Shown: positions 1-12,539 of the stretch, piece after piece
Position numbering within the stretch: the first letter of the stretch is position 1
Layout of the letters: every line of letters begins with the position of its first letter
Assembly: GCA_022457155.1 (NCBI GenBank)
Contig: JAJGOT010000456.1
Location: 312,501 to 376,500, forward strand
DNA from: Cladopsammia gracilis
Taxonomy: Eukaryota; Cnidaria; Anthozoa; Scleractinia; Dendrophylliidae
DNA length: 64,000 bases
Reading direction: 5' to 3'
Made by a program: the position numbers and the translations under genes
The notes under the pieces: model-generated
Told to the model about the DNA's origin: nothing
The model's input: only the letters and a program-made list of their open reading frames with translations
Database searches by the model: none

Positions 1-80
1 TTAATGTAAACACTGAGGTAATGTGAAATTTATTTGCCTCTTTTGTTGCCGTTTCTAATGGGATTTAGTCAAGGATTTAA

Positions 81-1182
81 GGTGGCTCGACTGAAATTTT
101 AGGGGGCGATACCCCCCAAGTTTGAGCATTAACTACGACACCATTAACAATTCTATGGAAAAACGGTCACCACAGCTGTATTAGATAAAGATGAAAATTT
201 GTTAAAACCAGTGTTACATTAACCTCGGAGTTCCCATAGCAACGTAATGACGCCATGACGTTTTTTACTTGCCGTCGTATTTCTCGACACCAGGACGTTT
301 TCTTGTGCGTAATGTTATTGCAATTCTCAAGCCAGTTATTAGCATGTTACGAAAAATTCTTCGGAAAGCAATCGAGCTGTTCGATGCAAATGATTTTCTT
401 GGTTAAGTTGTGCACGTGCATATGAAACTTGAAAACAATACCCGTGAATAATGAGGACGCTCACTTATAAACACAAAATCTGTGGGAAAAATTGGTGCAT
501 TGGAGGCCCTACTTTATTGCCTTACATAATTTCAATGTCCTTGAAACTTGCAGGTCATAAATTGATGATTATTCTCTAGATTGTCAAATTTTCAAAAACA
601 TTTATCAAGAAGTTTCCAAATTATCATCAGATTTGAAGCCGTAGACTAAATTACATAAAAAATGGCAACAAGAGCAGCTGAACACACACTAATCAAATCC
701 TTCTTTCTCGCAATCGGCCAAAGCAATCCCCTGACGTTTTTACACACGATTTCAAAAGGAATCAAACTACTGTGAGATGAGACTGCATCCTCAAAGCGCA
801 TCGTTTTCTTTAGATATTATCCAATTATGTCGATAGTATGTTTTTCACTGTATTTATAATCCCCAAAACTTCATCCCCAAAAATTTCTAAAATGCTCTTA
901 TAGAATTTGTTCAATCTTTGCCATAACCGAGGCGGCTATAGGAGGTACAAGCTCCCTTTAGCAATTACTGAAAAAACCTCCTGGTGCCGAGAAATAAGAC
1001 GGCAATTAAAAAACGCCATGGCGTCATTACAACTCCGATGTTAATATAGTACAGGTGTTAACAAATTTTCATCTTTATCTAATACAGCTGTGGTAATCGT
1101 TTTTCCAAAGCATTGTTAATGGCGTCGTAGTTGATGCTTAAAATTCGGAGGTATCGCCCCCCAATAATCCAGTCGAGCCACC
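81..1182. mobile_element. 1.1-kb non-autonomous DNA element with ~140-bp terminal inverted repeats
   Basis: The first ~145 bases are repeated in inverted orientation at about 1043-1182, including the outermost GGTGGCTCGACTG and the internal run around the CAGCTGTATTAGATAAAG sequence. The left end abuts TTAA; the right flank reads TAAA, so the presumed TTAA target duplication is imperfect. No transposase is visible inside. The end sequence GGTGGCTC is shared with the 324-bp elements that follow, which suggests one family of ends. Confidence 0.7.
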
Positions 1183-1452
1183 TAAAGGTGGCCGAAAACA
1201 GTTTCGCGTGACGACGCGGGTTTTTAGAAAGAATGTGCGACAGCTACCTTTCGTAAACAATCTACACAAACGATAATTTCTCAAAATCCACTCATTAAAA
1301 TTTTATGAAATTTGTCATTTGTCAATTTCGCATTGCATTTTAAATAATGAGAACTTTAAAACAGAAGTCTAACAAAGGAATTATGTGACACAATCAATAT
1401 TGACTGGGCAGCTATGTTCTTGAATATGGAATATTGGTGTAGCCAATTTTAA

Positions 1453-1776
1453 GGTGGCTCTCAACAGTTTCCAGCACTTTCCAAGACTTAGATTTTGATG
1501 GGTCATTAAAGCACTCTTTATCAGTTGATGCTACAATCATGATATCAACTGAATGTCCAATGATTGGTGAACACGTTGGTATCATTTTTTTGACACAATA
1601 TGTTACTATAGCAACAGTATAACGTGCTGAAAACACCCTTGATTTCAGCTTTAAGTATTAATAACTCAAAAACGACTCGGTGAACCCCATTTCTTATTGT
1701 CGAATTCAAGTCAGTAGGATAAGATGCAACTTTTGTTAAAGTTTAATAAATTCCGTAGGTGGGGTTCAGAGCCACC
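1453..1776 (+). mobile_element. 324-bp TTAA-flanked MITE, first copy
   Basis: The sequence starts GGTGGCTCT, ends AGAGCCACC and has TTAA on both sides, as expected for a piggyBac-type target. It has no coding content; the 74-codon minus-strand reading frame inside is not supported. An inverted second copy of the same length lies 20 bases downstream. Confidence 0.75.
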
Positions 1777-1796
1777 TTAAATGTTCGAAAATTTAA

Positions 1797-2120
1797 GGTA
1801 GCTCTGAACCCCACCTACAGAATTGTTTTAAACTTTGCCAAAAGTTGCTTTTTATCCTACTGATCAAAATTCGGCAATAACAAATGGGGTTCACCGAGTC
1901 ATTTTTGAGTAATTAACACTTAAAGCTAAAATTAAGGGTGTTTTTAGCACGTTATACTGTTGCTATAGTAACATTGTGTCAAAAAAATGATAACAACGTG
2001 TTCACCAATCACTGGGCATTCGTTTGATATCATGATTGTAGCATTAACTGATAAAGAATGGTTACAATGACCCATCAAATTCTAAGTCTTGAAAAGTGTT
2101 GGAAACTGTTGGGAGCCAAC
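1797..2120 (-). mobile_element. 324-bp TTAA-flanked MITE, second copy in opposite orientation
   Basis: This is the near-complete reverse complement of the 1453-1776 element, also exactly 324 bp between TTAA sites. Together the two form a ~670-bp palindrome that could extrude as a long hairpin. Flanking TTAA on each copy argues for two insertions rather than one large foldback element. Confidence 0.75.
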
Positions 2121-2124
2121 TTAA

Positions 2125-3051
2125 ACAATAGGAATTATTTATTGTAAGCTGTGTGCAAGTTCACGAGAACATCTAATGACTGGATTGTACGTAAACCTTA
2201 TAAAAGTGAAATTTTAGGGTTGTTTTTAATCATCCACGTTGTCATGAAAACAGTTCAAAGCGCACATTTTTGTCGTCAATTAAAATCTTCCATCGCTATA
2301 TTTTCCTTTTGCCAAGTTTCAGCTTCTGAGCAGCAACCTTTCTCACATAATGCCCTAACGAATGACATGTACTCACAACCTATCAAAACTGTGTTCGGCC
2401 ACCTTAAAATTGATCATATAATCAAATTCTTAATTACTTTATCCATTGTACCAGAAATTGCACATAGTCCAATGTTAATTTTTCTATTTTGAATTTATAG
2501 ATCTTGGTTCAATTTGTTTGACTTATGAAAAAATAGCAGTTTGTTTTTCCTTCTTTCTCAGTGAGATAAAATGCAGTAAACATACAAAAGACACTGCCTA
2601 GTTTCAGGCGTGTAGCCTCGAGGTGCTTTGAAATCCCCTCGTGTTCAGTGAATTATTCAAACCTTCCGCGTTATAGCATTTATTTTTCTGGATCATCATT
2701 GCTATTATAACATGAAAATTAAAGCTCACAGATTCAAAAAAATATTGACTTAAAAATGGAACCTCTGCTTCAGTGAATGTCGCGAGCTATCTTATGCATT
2801 GTTTGTACCAACTTGAAATAACGCTAATTGAAAATGAAACTTATGAGACAGGAAAGACCGAATTCATAATCATTCGAAATATTCTCAAAATCTTCAAACT
2901 ATATCATTCAGTTAATTTTAACATGATCGACAGACATTTCAATTATAACATGAAACAATTGACTTGTATAAAATGGAACCTCCGCTTCAATAAATATTAC
3001 GATCCATCTTATGCTTTTACCAATTTGAAATAAATTTAAAACGGAAAATAC
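2125..3051. other. No gene seen; carries one copy of a local direct repeat
   Basis: This is AT-rich sequence without a supported gene. About 2795-2935 is a direct repeat of sequence at about 3005-3051 plus 3614-3680. The second copy is interrupted by the MITE at 3056-3609, so this copy serves as its unoccupied site. Short reading frames at 2151-2492 and 2773-3033 have no recognisable content. Confidence 0.6.
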
Positions 3052-3055
3052 TTAA

Positions 3056-3609
3056 AGTGCCCCTATGATCAAATTTTCGATTTTCATTTTTTTACATTTT
3101 CGTGTACAATTAGGCTTTCTTACTCATCTTGCCAAATTTCAATCCATTACGATCATCAGAAGTCATTTTATTTTAACATTTATTCCCGAGAATTTACGGC
3201 CGCCATTAATCAACCTTGTTCGAAGGCTTGGTTGCGAATGGGAGAAAGTGACGTCAAAGACTCAAACATACCTCACGGGTTGAAATTATAATAACAATAA
3301 GTATTGAAAATCACACGAAAAGCAACAAAAACTTTGGACTTGTTCCTCCTGCAATTTTCTATGCTGATTATTATTATAATTTCAACCCGTGAGGTATGTT
3401 TGAGTCTTTGACGTCACTTTCTCCCATTCGCAACCAAGCCTTGGAACAAGGTTGATTAATGGCGGCCGTAAATTCTCGGAAATAAATGTTAAAATAAAAT
3501 GACTTCTGATGTTCGTAATGGATTGAAATTAAGCAAGATCATTAAGAAAGTCTAATAGTACACGAAAATGTAAAAAAATGAAAACCAAAAATTTGATCAT
3601 AGGGGCACT
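3056..3609. mobile_element. 554-bp TTAA MITE with ~230-bp terminal inverted repeats
   Basis: The ends AGTGCCCCTATGATCAAA and its inverse are flanked by TTAA on both sides. The arms (about 3056-3283 and 3380-3609) are almost fully complementary and leave a ~95-bp centre. A single, truncated arm of the same family lies at 28432-28745. There is no transposase, so it would depend on a piggyBac-type enzyme supplied elsewhere (inference from the TTAA target). Confidence 0.8.
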
Positions 3610-3613
3610 TTAA

Positions 3614-4560
3614 GACAGGATAGACCGAATTCATAATCATTCGAAATGTTCTCAAAATCTTCAAACTATATTGCTCAGTTCATTTCTAGATTATTTGTAA
3701 AACGAAATTTTTGTTGTGTTTTTGTGGTCTGTATAGCTGGCCCAATTAACTAGAAATACCAACTTTCCCCGAACCAGACATGAGAGTTTTATAAACTAAG
3801 ATACCAAGACGACAAGAGAACAAAGGCCCTTTAAAACTTAAATCTTCACAGAGATCCTTTCCACTCAAAATAACCCAAAGCTAAAAAAAAAACATTTTTG
3901 CTAAAATCAAATTAACGTTAAACAATCATTTTTGGATTTGAAAGAGCAAATTCAACTTGAAAATGTTGTATGTCTTGAAAACGTCTGTTCTCTTGTTGAT
4001 TTACTAATTAATTAATCAATCAATCAATTAATCAGCCAGTGCTGCAAAGCTGAATCTATTAGGGTGGCACTGTCAAGCTTATCGTATACAATCTAAAACA
4101 TCAGGAACAATTTCGTCCTGCTATGTAAATGCATTTTGGCGCTAGGCTGCGAAATAATATAATTTTAGAATGTTTCACCTTATATATTTGTCAACAAAGT
4201 TGTTTTAGTCTGTCGAGTTTGATCTGTAGTTGTATTTATCAGTGTAGTTCTGAAAAGAACTGTTGTTGATATTGACTGACGAGTCGACAACCTAAATGGA
4301 AGTAAGAGTCATGTGGATATATAGTATATCATCAGTTGATGCCAAGCTAATCAAGTCTCTTGTTGTTGTGATTGGTCCTCAGCTTTGTGATCCATGTGTC
4401 AGTGTAATTTTTGTCTGTCTTTTGTTGGTTTTCATGTGACATTATAAAAGGTCTAAAACTTAAAGACCACCATAAAAGCTCTTCGTTTTATATCTTTTAA
4501 TAATCAGTGAGATAAATCGTCATGGAAATGTTGATATTAAATGAATGCTTTATTTTAGAA
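3614..4560. other. No gene seen
   Basis: AT-rich sequence with a short ATTA/ATCA run near 4005-4035. Splice-like or coding structure was not recognised on either strand. Confidence 0.5.
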
Positions 4561-5769
4561 ATATAACATTTTAAAGTTTCATCAAATTTGTGACGGTCCG
4601 AAACGGCCAGATTCTTAAATGCCACAAAAACGGCAATATTTTTGCGTTTCGTTTCAATGTTCAGAAACAATATTTTTACCTGTTTTTAATGCCTTTGTGT
4701 TTGGATCTTTGATTAATGAGAAGCAATGAACACCAAGAATTTTAAGTCAAATTTGCCTTTTTGTTCAGTCTATTGTTTGTTTGTTTGTTTGTTTGTTTCT
4801 TCTGTTAATGATGTTGACAAGTCATTTGTCAGGTTCACGTAGCTGTCGTTAACTTTTTACCATCATACTTGATTGAAAAAAATGCTCAGCTATTTGCACT
4901 ATGCGCTTTTCTAAAAGGGTATTAAACCTTATAGAGCCACCTTAAAAGAATCACCTCCTTGCATCACCACCTGAAGATGTAACTATGGTACCAAAGGATC
5001 TGAGCTTTGTGATTTTATATGTGTGCTAATGGCAGAAACCTTTAGCGATGATGAACAATTCTAGACTAAAAAAAATGTCTTTGCTTTTGTTGCCTAGTTT
5101 AAGTAAATTAATACATCATAAATATGAATTTGCTTCCCTCCTTTTTGATAAACCCGTACGAAAAATCAGATCAAATAATTTACAGAACATCGCTCAACGT
5201 TTCCACTCTTTCTAAGATCTTAAGATTCATTGTCCTTTGGAAACTAATCTTTATAAAATAGTGGCCGAGGAAGAAAACTTTATAATTTCTAGCTTTGTGT
5301 CTTCATTGATTCAGTATTTTTAAGACTGAATGGCTTGCCGCAAAGGAGGCATGTAAAACGGTTTTGGTCAAAAAATAAGAAAAAAGCTCCAGACGTGACC
5401 TTATTTGCCTGCGCTGCGAATTTTGTGTGTTAAACGCAGATCTGCGTGTAATTTTGCCTGAAGACTTTTTTTCTCAAGATTTAGCCATAGCAAACGGCCA
5501 GTAATGAAACAATTGCTATTGCTGTGACTAAAAGCTTAGAACTTAGCCTTTACGCAAATGGATAAATCAAATCAACGTTTAACACCTAAAATTCCCGGTG
5601 CATGCAAAAATGGACAAATTTGGAGTGTTCTTCTCACATTTTGGCCAAAACCGGAATATAAGCCCCTTTTGCACCAAGCACTTTAATTATAAATCTGCGT
5701 CTAAATAGAAATTTTTGTCAGCCACCATTTTATAGTGCAATATAATTAAAATGTTAAAGTTCTTATCTT

Positions 5770-6555
5770 TGTAGCGTTTTCTCCTGATTCAGTGATTCCA
5801 TTGTATTCTTTGTTGTTTTCCTCCTCTTTTCCACACCACTGTGTTAGTAATCCTGAAAACCAAAATAAACAGATTCATTGGTGAGAACATGTTTATTTGC
5901 TTTCTAATTTCCATGCATCTTAAAACTATCCGTAAATAATTGTTAATGACGCAAGCAAAATTCGAAATTTTATATACGCGTTGTAAAGCTTCCCATATAA
6001 ATTTAGGACGCACGCGAATTACCGATGCGCGAGGCTGCCTTTACGAATTTTACGGACGTTAAGGGGCAAAAACTTATTTCAACGTTCGTTACAGCTTAGA
6101 GGCAAGACTGCTACATTTTACTGCACTGTATGAAGCAAATACGACTAATGCAAATGCACTGTTTTACGGCCAAGAAAGCGACGCTCAAAATGCACGTGGT
6201 CATACTTGTACTACGAGAAGCATTTTGAAAATTGTTTTAGCTTGCTGGAAAAAAACTTAAAAATAATATAGTTCGAAACCACCGCTCACCTTTGGTTGGA
6301 CTTGCTGAAAATTTTCTTTCTTTGCTCCATGTCTTCGGTTTCCCTCGTGCGGCTTCAAATTCTCCTTTTGAGAACAAATATAAAATACTTTAGTTTTCGG
6401 GACAAAATTGTAACAATATATTCTCTCAAACCAGTACTAACCTTCGGTTATACTCGCACGCGCTTAAAGTTTGAAGACTTCTTTCCTCGCTTCATCTCTG
6501 TCTTATCCGTCGTGCGACTCCCCGTTCCTTTAAGACAACAACCACATCCGAACAT
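5770..6555 (-). pseudogene. Small spliced gene of unknown function, copy 1 (probably dead)
   Basis: Read on the minus strand, an ATG at 6555 opens a short basic, cysteine-containing frame starting MFGCGCCLKG. The first exon ends at a donor GTTAGT at 6441. A second exon (6364-6290) is open throughout, contains NLKPHEGNRR and ends at a GTGAGC donor. A third begins at 5852 after a pyrimidine-rich acceptor. In this copy a TAA falls three codons before the first donor, where the 13.1-kb paralogue reads CAA. Splice signals and exons are preserved between the two copies, which supports a true gene ancestry. The family was not recognised. An intact copy may exist outside the window. Confidence 0.5.
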
Positions 6556-6890
6556 CTCGGCGTCCTCGCTCAACTGCAGCTTGCTTGGTTGGTGACACGT
6601 TCTGCAAGTGACATGAATATGGATTAGGAACTAAGAAGCCAATCACTGACAAGCACGCTACAGATTTGATGCGATTCTATTGTGCACGGTTTTTTAGTGA
6701 GCGAATCCTAAATCGCGAAAAAGGACTTCATGATCACACTTGTTAACTTTGAGATTTTGTTTTGACTGCAACAGTTCGCTTTAAAAAATTAAAGACTCCT
6801 TTGCAACAAAACGCTCTAAATGCTAACTTCAAAATTCAAATTTCTGTTTAAAAGAAAAAAAAAAGAGAGAAAAAAAAGTTACTTAATGTC

Positions 6891-6962
6891 TTCTCCAGGA
6901 TTCGAACTCGCGGGAAAGCAGATTCAACAATACAGCGCCTTATACCACTGCACCACCGCTCA
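6891..6962 (-). tRNA. tRNA-like sequence, probably a pseudogene or tRNA-derived SINE head
   Basis: On the minus strand an A-box-like GGTGCAGTGGTATAAGGC is followed by a B-box-like GAGTTCGAATCC and then T-rich sequence that could terminate Pol III. The T-stem and anticodon stem do not pair convincingly, so a functional tRNA is unlikely. Confidence 0.35.
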
Positions 6963-7366
6963 CACAAGTAACTGGAAAGGTTAAATTTTAATGTCTTAAT
7001 CATGTCTTTGTTGAAAAATCCATTTGAAGACTGCAGATCGGTTTTAATTTTCCATCAGAGGACTCCAAGCGCAAAACATCAGTACAGCGTGTTTATAATG
7101 TCCTCGTTTTTGGAGGTCGAGTATTACATTTGGAAAGGGTAAAGGCCTGCCTGCGAGCAAGCTTGTGGCACTCGTTCATTACGCTTGGCGTATTCACGCG
7201 TTAAAAAATGCACACAAAAGCTAATCAAAGGCTTCTTCGAGACAACCCGTGAATACAAAATGTTTACGGTAACGCAATATTGCGGGGTTTTTGGAAATGA
7301 AATGCAAACAAACGAAAAAAAAAAAAATCAGTAACTTTCAGTTCGAAGAAAAAAAAAGAAAAATCC

Positions 7367-7449
7367 ATCCTGGGCGAGATTCGACCTCACGTCCCTTACT
7401 TGTCTCCGGCTCTATTGTCCTTTTACTTAGGCACTGCGCTACCTAGGAT
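7367..7449 (-). tRNA. tRNA-like sequence, best-preserved copy in the window
   Basis: On the minus strand ATCCTAG pairs with CCAGGAT at six of seven positions, giving an acceptor-like stem. GTGAG-GTCGAAT-CTCGC forms a complete five-pair T arm (7391-7375). A T-run lies downstream. An anticodon stem could not be assigned, so identity is left open and a pseudogene or SINE is equally possible. Confidence 0.4.
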
Positions 7450-8082
7450 TTGACTAACTACCAACGTCAAATTTTGTTATTTCAACGTAGATATGAGGAA
7501 AAAGTTTACATCTGAGTGATGGATCGAGTGAGTGAGTTAGTGAATTGGCCGCCGTTACCGATAACCCGTTCATTACGTATGCGCGTATTCACGGGTTAAT
7601 TCATATGGTCAAAGACGATCTCTATATATTAAATAGCTGGACTCCCAACTCTGCGATTGATTGTAAATATTTTAAAATAAAGCCTCCAATGGATTCGTTG
7701 TGCTATATGATTTTATTGACACTTTTAATAAAATTTATTTAATGTTATTTCCTCCTATTATTAATGCGCAATGGCTCCGCTGCCAGGACCGAAACATCGA
7801 AATTCATAAAAAAATATTAAACTTTATTTTGAAAAAATACTGAAAAACAAATACCACAATACGAAAGTTCGGTTGAAGATTCCCATTTGAATGGTCACTC
7901 TAACAGACGCCCCTCCACCCCCAAAACCAAATCCAGCTTGAAAAATATGAGCAATACAAATAAATCTATTCTATCAAGAGACTTTATACATTGCATGAAT
8001 GAAACCAGTTTTACGTTTTATTGATGTAGTACAAAGTTGTGTTCCAACCAGAAGTCTTTGCAGAGAAACAATAATCTAAAAA

Positions 8083-8745
8083 AACGCCTCCTCTTATAAA
8101 TGCCCCCTTCTTATAAATGCCCCCTTCTTATAAATGCCCCCTTCTTATAATTGCCCCCTTCTTATAAATGCCCCCTTCTTATAAATGCCCCCTTCTTATA
8201 AATGCCCCATTCTTATAAATGCACCTTCTTATAAATGTCCCCTCTTATAAATGCCCCCACTTATAAATGCCCCCTTCTCATAAATGCCCCCTTCTTATAA
8301 ACGCCCCCTTCTTATAAATGCCCCTTCATATAAATGCCCCCTTCTTATAAATGCCCCTTCTTATAAATGCCCCCTTCTTATAAATGTCCCTTCTTATAAA
8401 TGCCCCCTTCTTATAAATGCCCCTTCTTATAAATGTCCCCTCTTATAAATGCCCCCACTTATAAATGCCCCCTTCTCATAAATGCCCCCTTCTTATAAAC
8501 GCCCCCTTCTTATAAATGCCCTTCATATAAATGCCCCCTTCTTATAAATGCCCCTTCTTATAAATGCCCCCTTCTTATAAATGTCCCTTCTTATAAATGC
8601 TTCCTCTTATAAACGCCCCCTCTTATAATGCCCCCTTCTTATAAATGCCCCCTTCTTATAAACGCCCCCATTAATAAACGCCCCCTCTTATAAATGCCCC
8701 CTTCTTATAAACGCCCCCTTTAATAAACGCCCCCCATAAAAACGT
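8083..8745. repeat. 17-bp minisatellite, unit TTCTTATAAATGCCCCC
   Basis: About 38 degenerate units. A block of about 195 bp containing the variants TGTCCCCTC and TTCTCATAAATG occurs twice (from about 8227 and about 8421), showing higher-order duplication. Confidence 0.9.
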
Positions 8746-8886
8746 GAACATTTAATCAACGTTACGGGCCTTTTTTTAAATAATTACGGTACCATAGAAA
8801 AGTACGGCTCAGTAGCCTTCATTTGAGCAAATATTTTGGGGCTTTATCCACAGATTTCGCAAAAAAAATAATAATCCAACTACATC

Positions 8887-9037
8887 CAGTGGCGGATCCA
8901 CACTCTATGGTAAGTGGGCGGGGAGGTGGGGGGAGGGGTCAGCCGGAGTGAATAAGGGGGAACACGGAGTGAAAATGTTATAGAATAAAAGTCTAAAAAT
9001 ATAACGGGGTTGGGCCCCTCCCTTAGATCCGCCACTA
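8887..9037. mobile_element. Short hAT-like MITE
   Basis: The left end CAGTGGCGGATCCA is inverted at the right end as TAGATCCGCCACTA. The same end motif family, CAGGGGCGGATC, bounds the larger element at 51648-52498. The interior is GC-rich and non-coding. Confidence 0.6.
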
Positions 9038-9039
9038 AA

Positions 9040-9620
9040 AAAAAAACACACATGCGCGCCCCTTGCTACTTGTAGGGTCTATGTTTCTTCACTCCTCTTG
9101 CGAGAACTACTTCTTCTGCGGCAGGGTTTTTAAAAAATAGAAAGAGGGTTTGTTTGCTTGTAACTTCCTTTCTTGACATGCCAATAACTAACTTTGGCTA
9201 TTTACGGAGACCATTTTCCAGACAGTAGTTATGGGAACAAGCCAACACCCAAAACTTCTTTAGCTACTTGCGGGGACTACTTTCAGATGATAAGTACGGG
9301 GACATAGGCAATTTTCATTACGAATACCATGTCTCAGTCAATTCCTGCATTTGTCGAGACCTTGGAAAGATGTCGGTTCCTCCCTGGACATTTGCTATAA
9401 AATGTCTTCCTATTCGAGGGACAACTGCTATTTTATCAACAACAAATAATTTAACATTAATTAATACTTTTTTAAAAACGCCTGCTCATTCTTACATTGT
9501 AAAGAGTTGTCCTAAATGAAGGATATGCAGTTTCACGAGTCATATGCAACGAAATAGGTATAAAATGTGCACGCCTTTGTAGCAGAAATCTCTTTTTTGT
9601 TTTCGCACTAGTAAGGACAC
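9040..9620. other. No gene seen
   Basis: An 83-codon plus-strand frame at 9268-9519 has no recognisable domain, splice context or paralogue. It is not annotated as a gene. Confidence 0.5.
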
Positions 9621-9623
9621 TAA

Positions 9624-9951
9624 GGGGCCGATTACATGGCGAATTTCAGTCCGGTCAGGCGGGCAGAGATTTCAGACCGGATTCTTGAACAAATCTTCTT
9701 AAACTACGTTTGCAATTACAGGATAAAAAGTTTCAGCCCGAGCTGAAATTTCCAGCTGGGCAAACGGGCTGAAAGACCTCATGTAATCAAAATGAAATTT
9801 CAGACCGGGATGAAAAGCGAGGTCACCTGGGTAGAAAAGTGCACTTGGACATGCGCAATGATTTGCTTTCAATAAAACAAGATGGCGGCTGCGGCTGTCA
9901 GCCCGGGCTGAAATTCCAGCCTGGGCTGAAATTCGCCATGTTATCGGCCCC
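9624..9951. mobile_element. PIF/Harbinger-like MITE
   Basis: Terminal inverted repeats GGGGCCGATTACATGGCG and its near-inverse are flanked by TAA on both sides, the TWA-type 3-bp target of Harbinger elements. The internal sequence is itself rich in short inverted copies of TTTCAG and GGGCTGAAA. Confidence 0.7.
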
Positions 9952-10177
9952 TAAAACACGCATGCACCGCTTTAAAAAAAATGAAATCTTTCATTGTCAA
10001 CCTTGCTTGTATTAAGTATAAATAATATATTTTATTATTCTAAAATTGTAGTGAATAAAACAAGCCTTCTTCAAGTTGTAATATTTTATTTCTTTCACTT
10101 ACAATATAATAAGTTTACAAATGTTTTTTATTTACCTTGTCTTTCTAACTAAGTATCTTAATTAGTTAAATAATTTC

Positions 10178-10370
10178 AATAGGCCATTTGCACGATGACG
10201 TCATTTGACTACTACTACTACCAGAATCCTTCAGTTTTTTGTTTTGTAGTGCAAATTAGGGCTATTGTTATTTAAACCGCACTGGGATTACAAAATTTAA
10301 ATAAGAAAGTAAAAACGAAATGAATTCTGGTAGTAGTAGTCAAATGACGTCATCGTGCAAATGGCCTATT
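10178..10370. mobile_element. 193-bp MITE with ~45-bp perfect or near-perfect inverted ends
   Basis: AATAGGCCATTTGCACGATG begins the element and its exact inverse ends it. The arms continue through GACGTCATTTGACTACTACTAC. No coding content. Confidence 0.75.
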
Positions 10371-11464
10371 AAGTCATTAAAAAGATGTCAAGAAACATTC
10401 TTCCTATATAAACAGTCTTTTGGCGGAAAAATCGAGAGAAATTTGCACAGCGTTCCCCTACCAACAACTTTAACAAAAAATTTGAAAAGGTTGTTCTTAA
10501 GAAACTTTCCTCCAATAACACTTGCATACACCACCTCGTGCAAAAAAATGTGAAAAAAAACTTCCCGTAGAAAAAAGTTTTAAGCCAAGTATAGTAAGAT
10601 GCCCGATGTCTTGTTCAAACTAAATTTTGATTGAAAAACATCCCATCCGATAACCTTGTAGTCTTTTAAATTTCTTGCACATGTCGGTGGAACAGTATTT
10701 GAAATAAGGTTAAAAGCAACATGGCAAGTTATAAATCACTGTGAACAATTTTTAGCACTTAAGATTCGGTTTTGGAACGTTTTTATTTCATGTCCATTTC
10801 AATCTTTCTTAAACAGTTTTATACCTTGCCGTGTTGCCTCCAACTAAACCTTCAGCCAACACAATTCTTGTTTGTAGTGCCAAAAAATATCGCCAATGCT
10901 CTCTTCTAGAAACGTGTCGCATGATTGGAGCACGTCGTACAGAAATTCAACAATTTGGAGTACAAAAAATAATTACTTTACTCCATGCTCTTACTAGTGA
11001 CTATGTTTTTGTCGAGTTTAACAGCAATTTTTCGACTGTTAGATTAATTCAAAAACCAGATTTCTTTTTGTTTGCTTCTAGCTTGTGCTACATGTGTTGG
11101 CAGAAAAAAGTCTATAGACACTTAGTAGTAATTACAGCCCAGATTAAAACCCTGTGTCTGGTTTCAAATATAAACCGAGTTTTTGTCCCCACTACTGAAT
11201 CCAGTTTCAACTTTTTACGAAATGAAAAGAACGTTATACAGACCACAAAAACACAACGTCTTAAAATATTTGTTTTTTAAATCTATTTTCCTTTTATTAA
11301 ACGAACAACTAAAATATTTTTTTCACAAATCATTCAAAATTACAAATCAAAGAAATAATTTCTAATCTTTCTTGCGCATTTTGATGCAATAAAATTTAAT
11401 AAAATCGTGAAAGCAACACAATTTTTACGTCGTAAACTATCCTTGTCTAAAGTAAAGCATTTTA
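10371..11464. other. No supported gene
   Basis: The longest frame (10831-11280, plus, 149 codons) is AT-rich and lacks a recognisable domain or flanking splice or promoter signals. Confidence 0.5.
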
Positions 11465-11899
11465 AAGCATTTTAAAGTTTTATCAAATTTCTGACGGTCC
11501 GAAACTGCCGGATTCTCATATGCCACAAAACGGCAATATTTTTGCGTTTCTTTTCAATGTTCAGAAACTATAGAATTATAAATGTGTCATTCCAATAGTC
11601 TTGAAGAAGGACACCAACATGACGGATGCATACTAAGATTTGTAATTTTCCGAAATTCTTTTTCTCTGTAACCTTGTTCATCAGAGCTGGATTCTTTTTA
11701 CCAATCTTTTAAAGCCTTTTTGTTTGGATCTTGTAAGCAATGAAAACCAAGAATATTTTGAAATTTGCTCTTTAGGTCAGTTTGTTTGTTTGTTCTGTTA
11801 ATGATATGATAAGTTATTTCCCAGGTATGGATTTGCTTCGCTGCTTTTTGATAAAATATGCATAAAAAATAAACCCATACGATAAATCAGGACAAACTG

Positions 11900-12014
11900 T
11901 AGAATACCCGTCCACTTATTTGCATCTCATTGAATAAGAATGGATCCTTTTGTTTTCATATGCTTCGTTCTTTTAAACGTTTAGGGATATGTAAATTAGT
12001 GGACGGGTATTCTA
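11900..12014. mobile_element. 115-bp MITE
   Basis: TAGAATACCCGTCCACT at the left is inverted as AGTGGACGGGTATTCTA at the right. The corresponding place in duplication arm 1 (near 5180-5230) lacks it. Confidence 0.7.
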
Positions 12015-12539
12015 AAATCGCTCCAACTAATCTTGATAAAATAGTGGCTGATATAAAAAAAATACTTTATAATTTGTATAGCGTTGTGCTTCACTGAATC
12101 AGTATTTTTAAGACTGAATGGCTTGCCGCCAAGGAGGCATGTAACACGGTTTTGGTAACAAAAAAATAAGAAAAAAACAGATTCGCGTTAAAGTTTTGTC
12201 TGAAGACTTTATTTCTCAGGATTTAGCCACAGCAAACAGCCAGTACTTAAACAATTGCTATTGCTTTGACTAAAATCTTAGAAGTTAGCCTTCACGCAAA
12301 AAGATAAAAACAAATCAACGTTTAACACATAAAATTCCCAGTGCATGCAAAATTGGGCAAATTTGGAGCGTTCTCCCCGTACTGTTTGGTCAAAACCGGG
12401 ATATAAGCCTCTTTTGCACCAAACACTTTAATGGTTAAATCTGCGTCTGATTAGAAATTTTTGTCAGCCACCGTGTTATAGTGCAATATAATTAAAATGT
12501 TAAAGTTCTTATCTTTGTTAGCGCTTTCTCTCGATTCAG

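Larger units (their letters stand above)
4560..7745. repeat. Segmental duplication, arm 1
   Basis: Collinear similarity runs from here to 11465-13548, then resumes at 22537-22735, 26770-26945 and 27617-27640. Matching landmarks include the sequence after GACGGTCCGAAAC, the small minus-strand gene, the CACAAGTAACTGGAAAGG block at 6963, the single GGCACTCGTTCATTAC at about 7160, and the TGATTTTATTGACACTTTTA block at 7710. The other arm differs mainly by insertions, so this arm approximates the original ~3.2-kb layout. Similarity was judged by eye. Confidence 0.8.

Noticed and set aside
6296..6595. Plus-strand 99-codon frame conserved with 13133-13426 (97 codons)
   Set aside because: Conservation is explained by the segmental duplication, and splice signals and the ATG lie on the minus strand.
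10831..11280. 149-codon plus-strand frame
   Set aside because: No recognisable domain, AT-rich codon content, no paralogue or splice signal.
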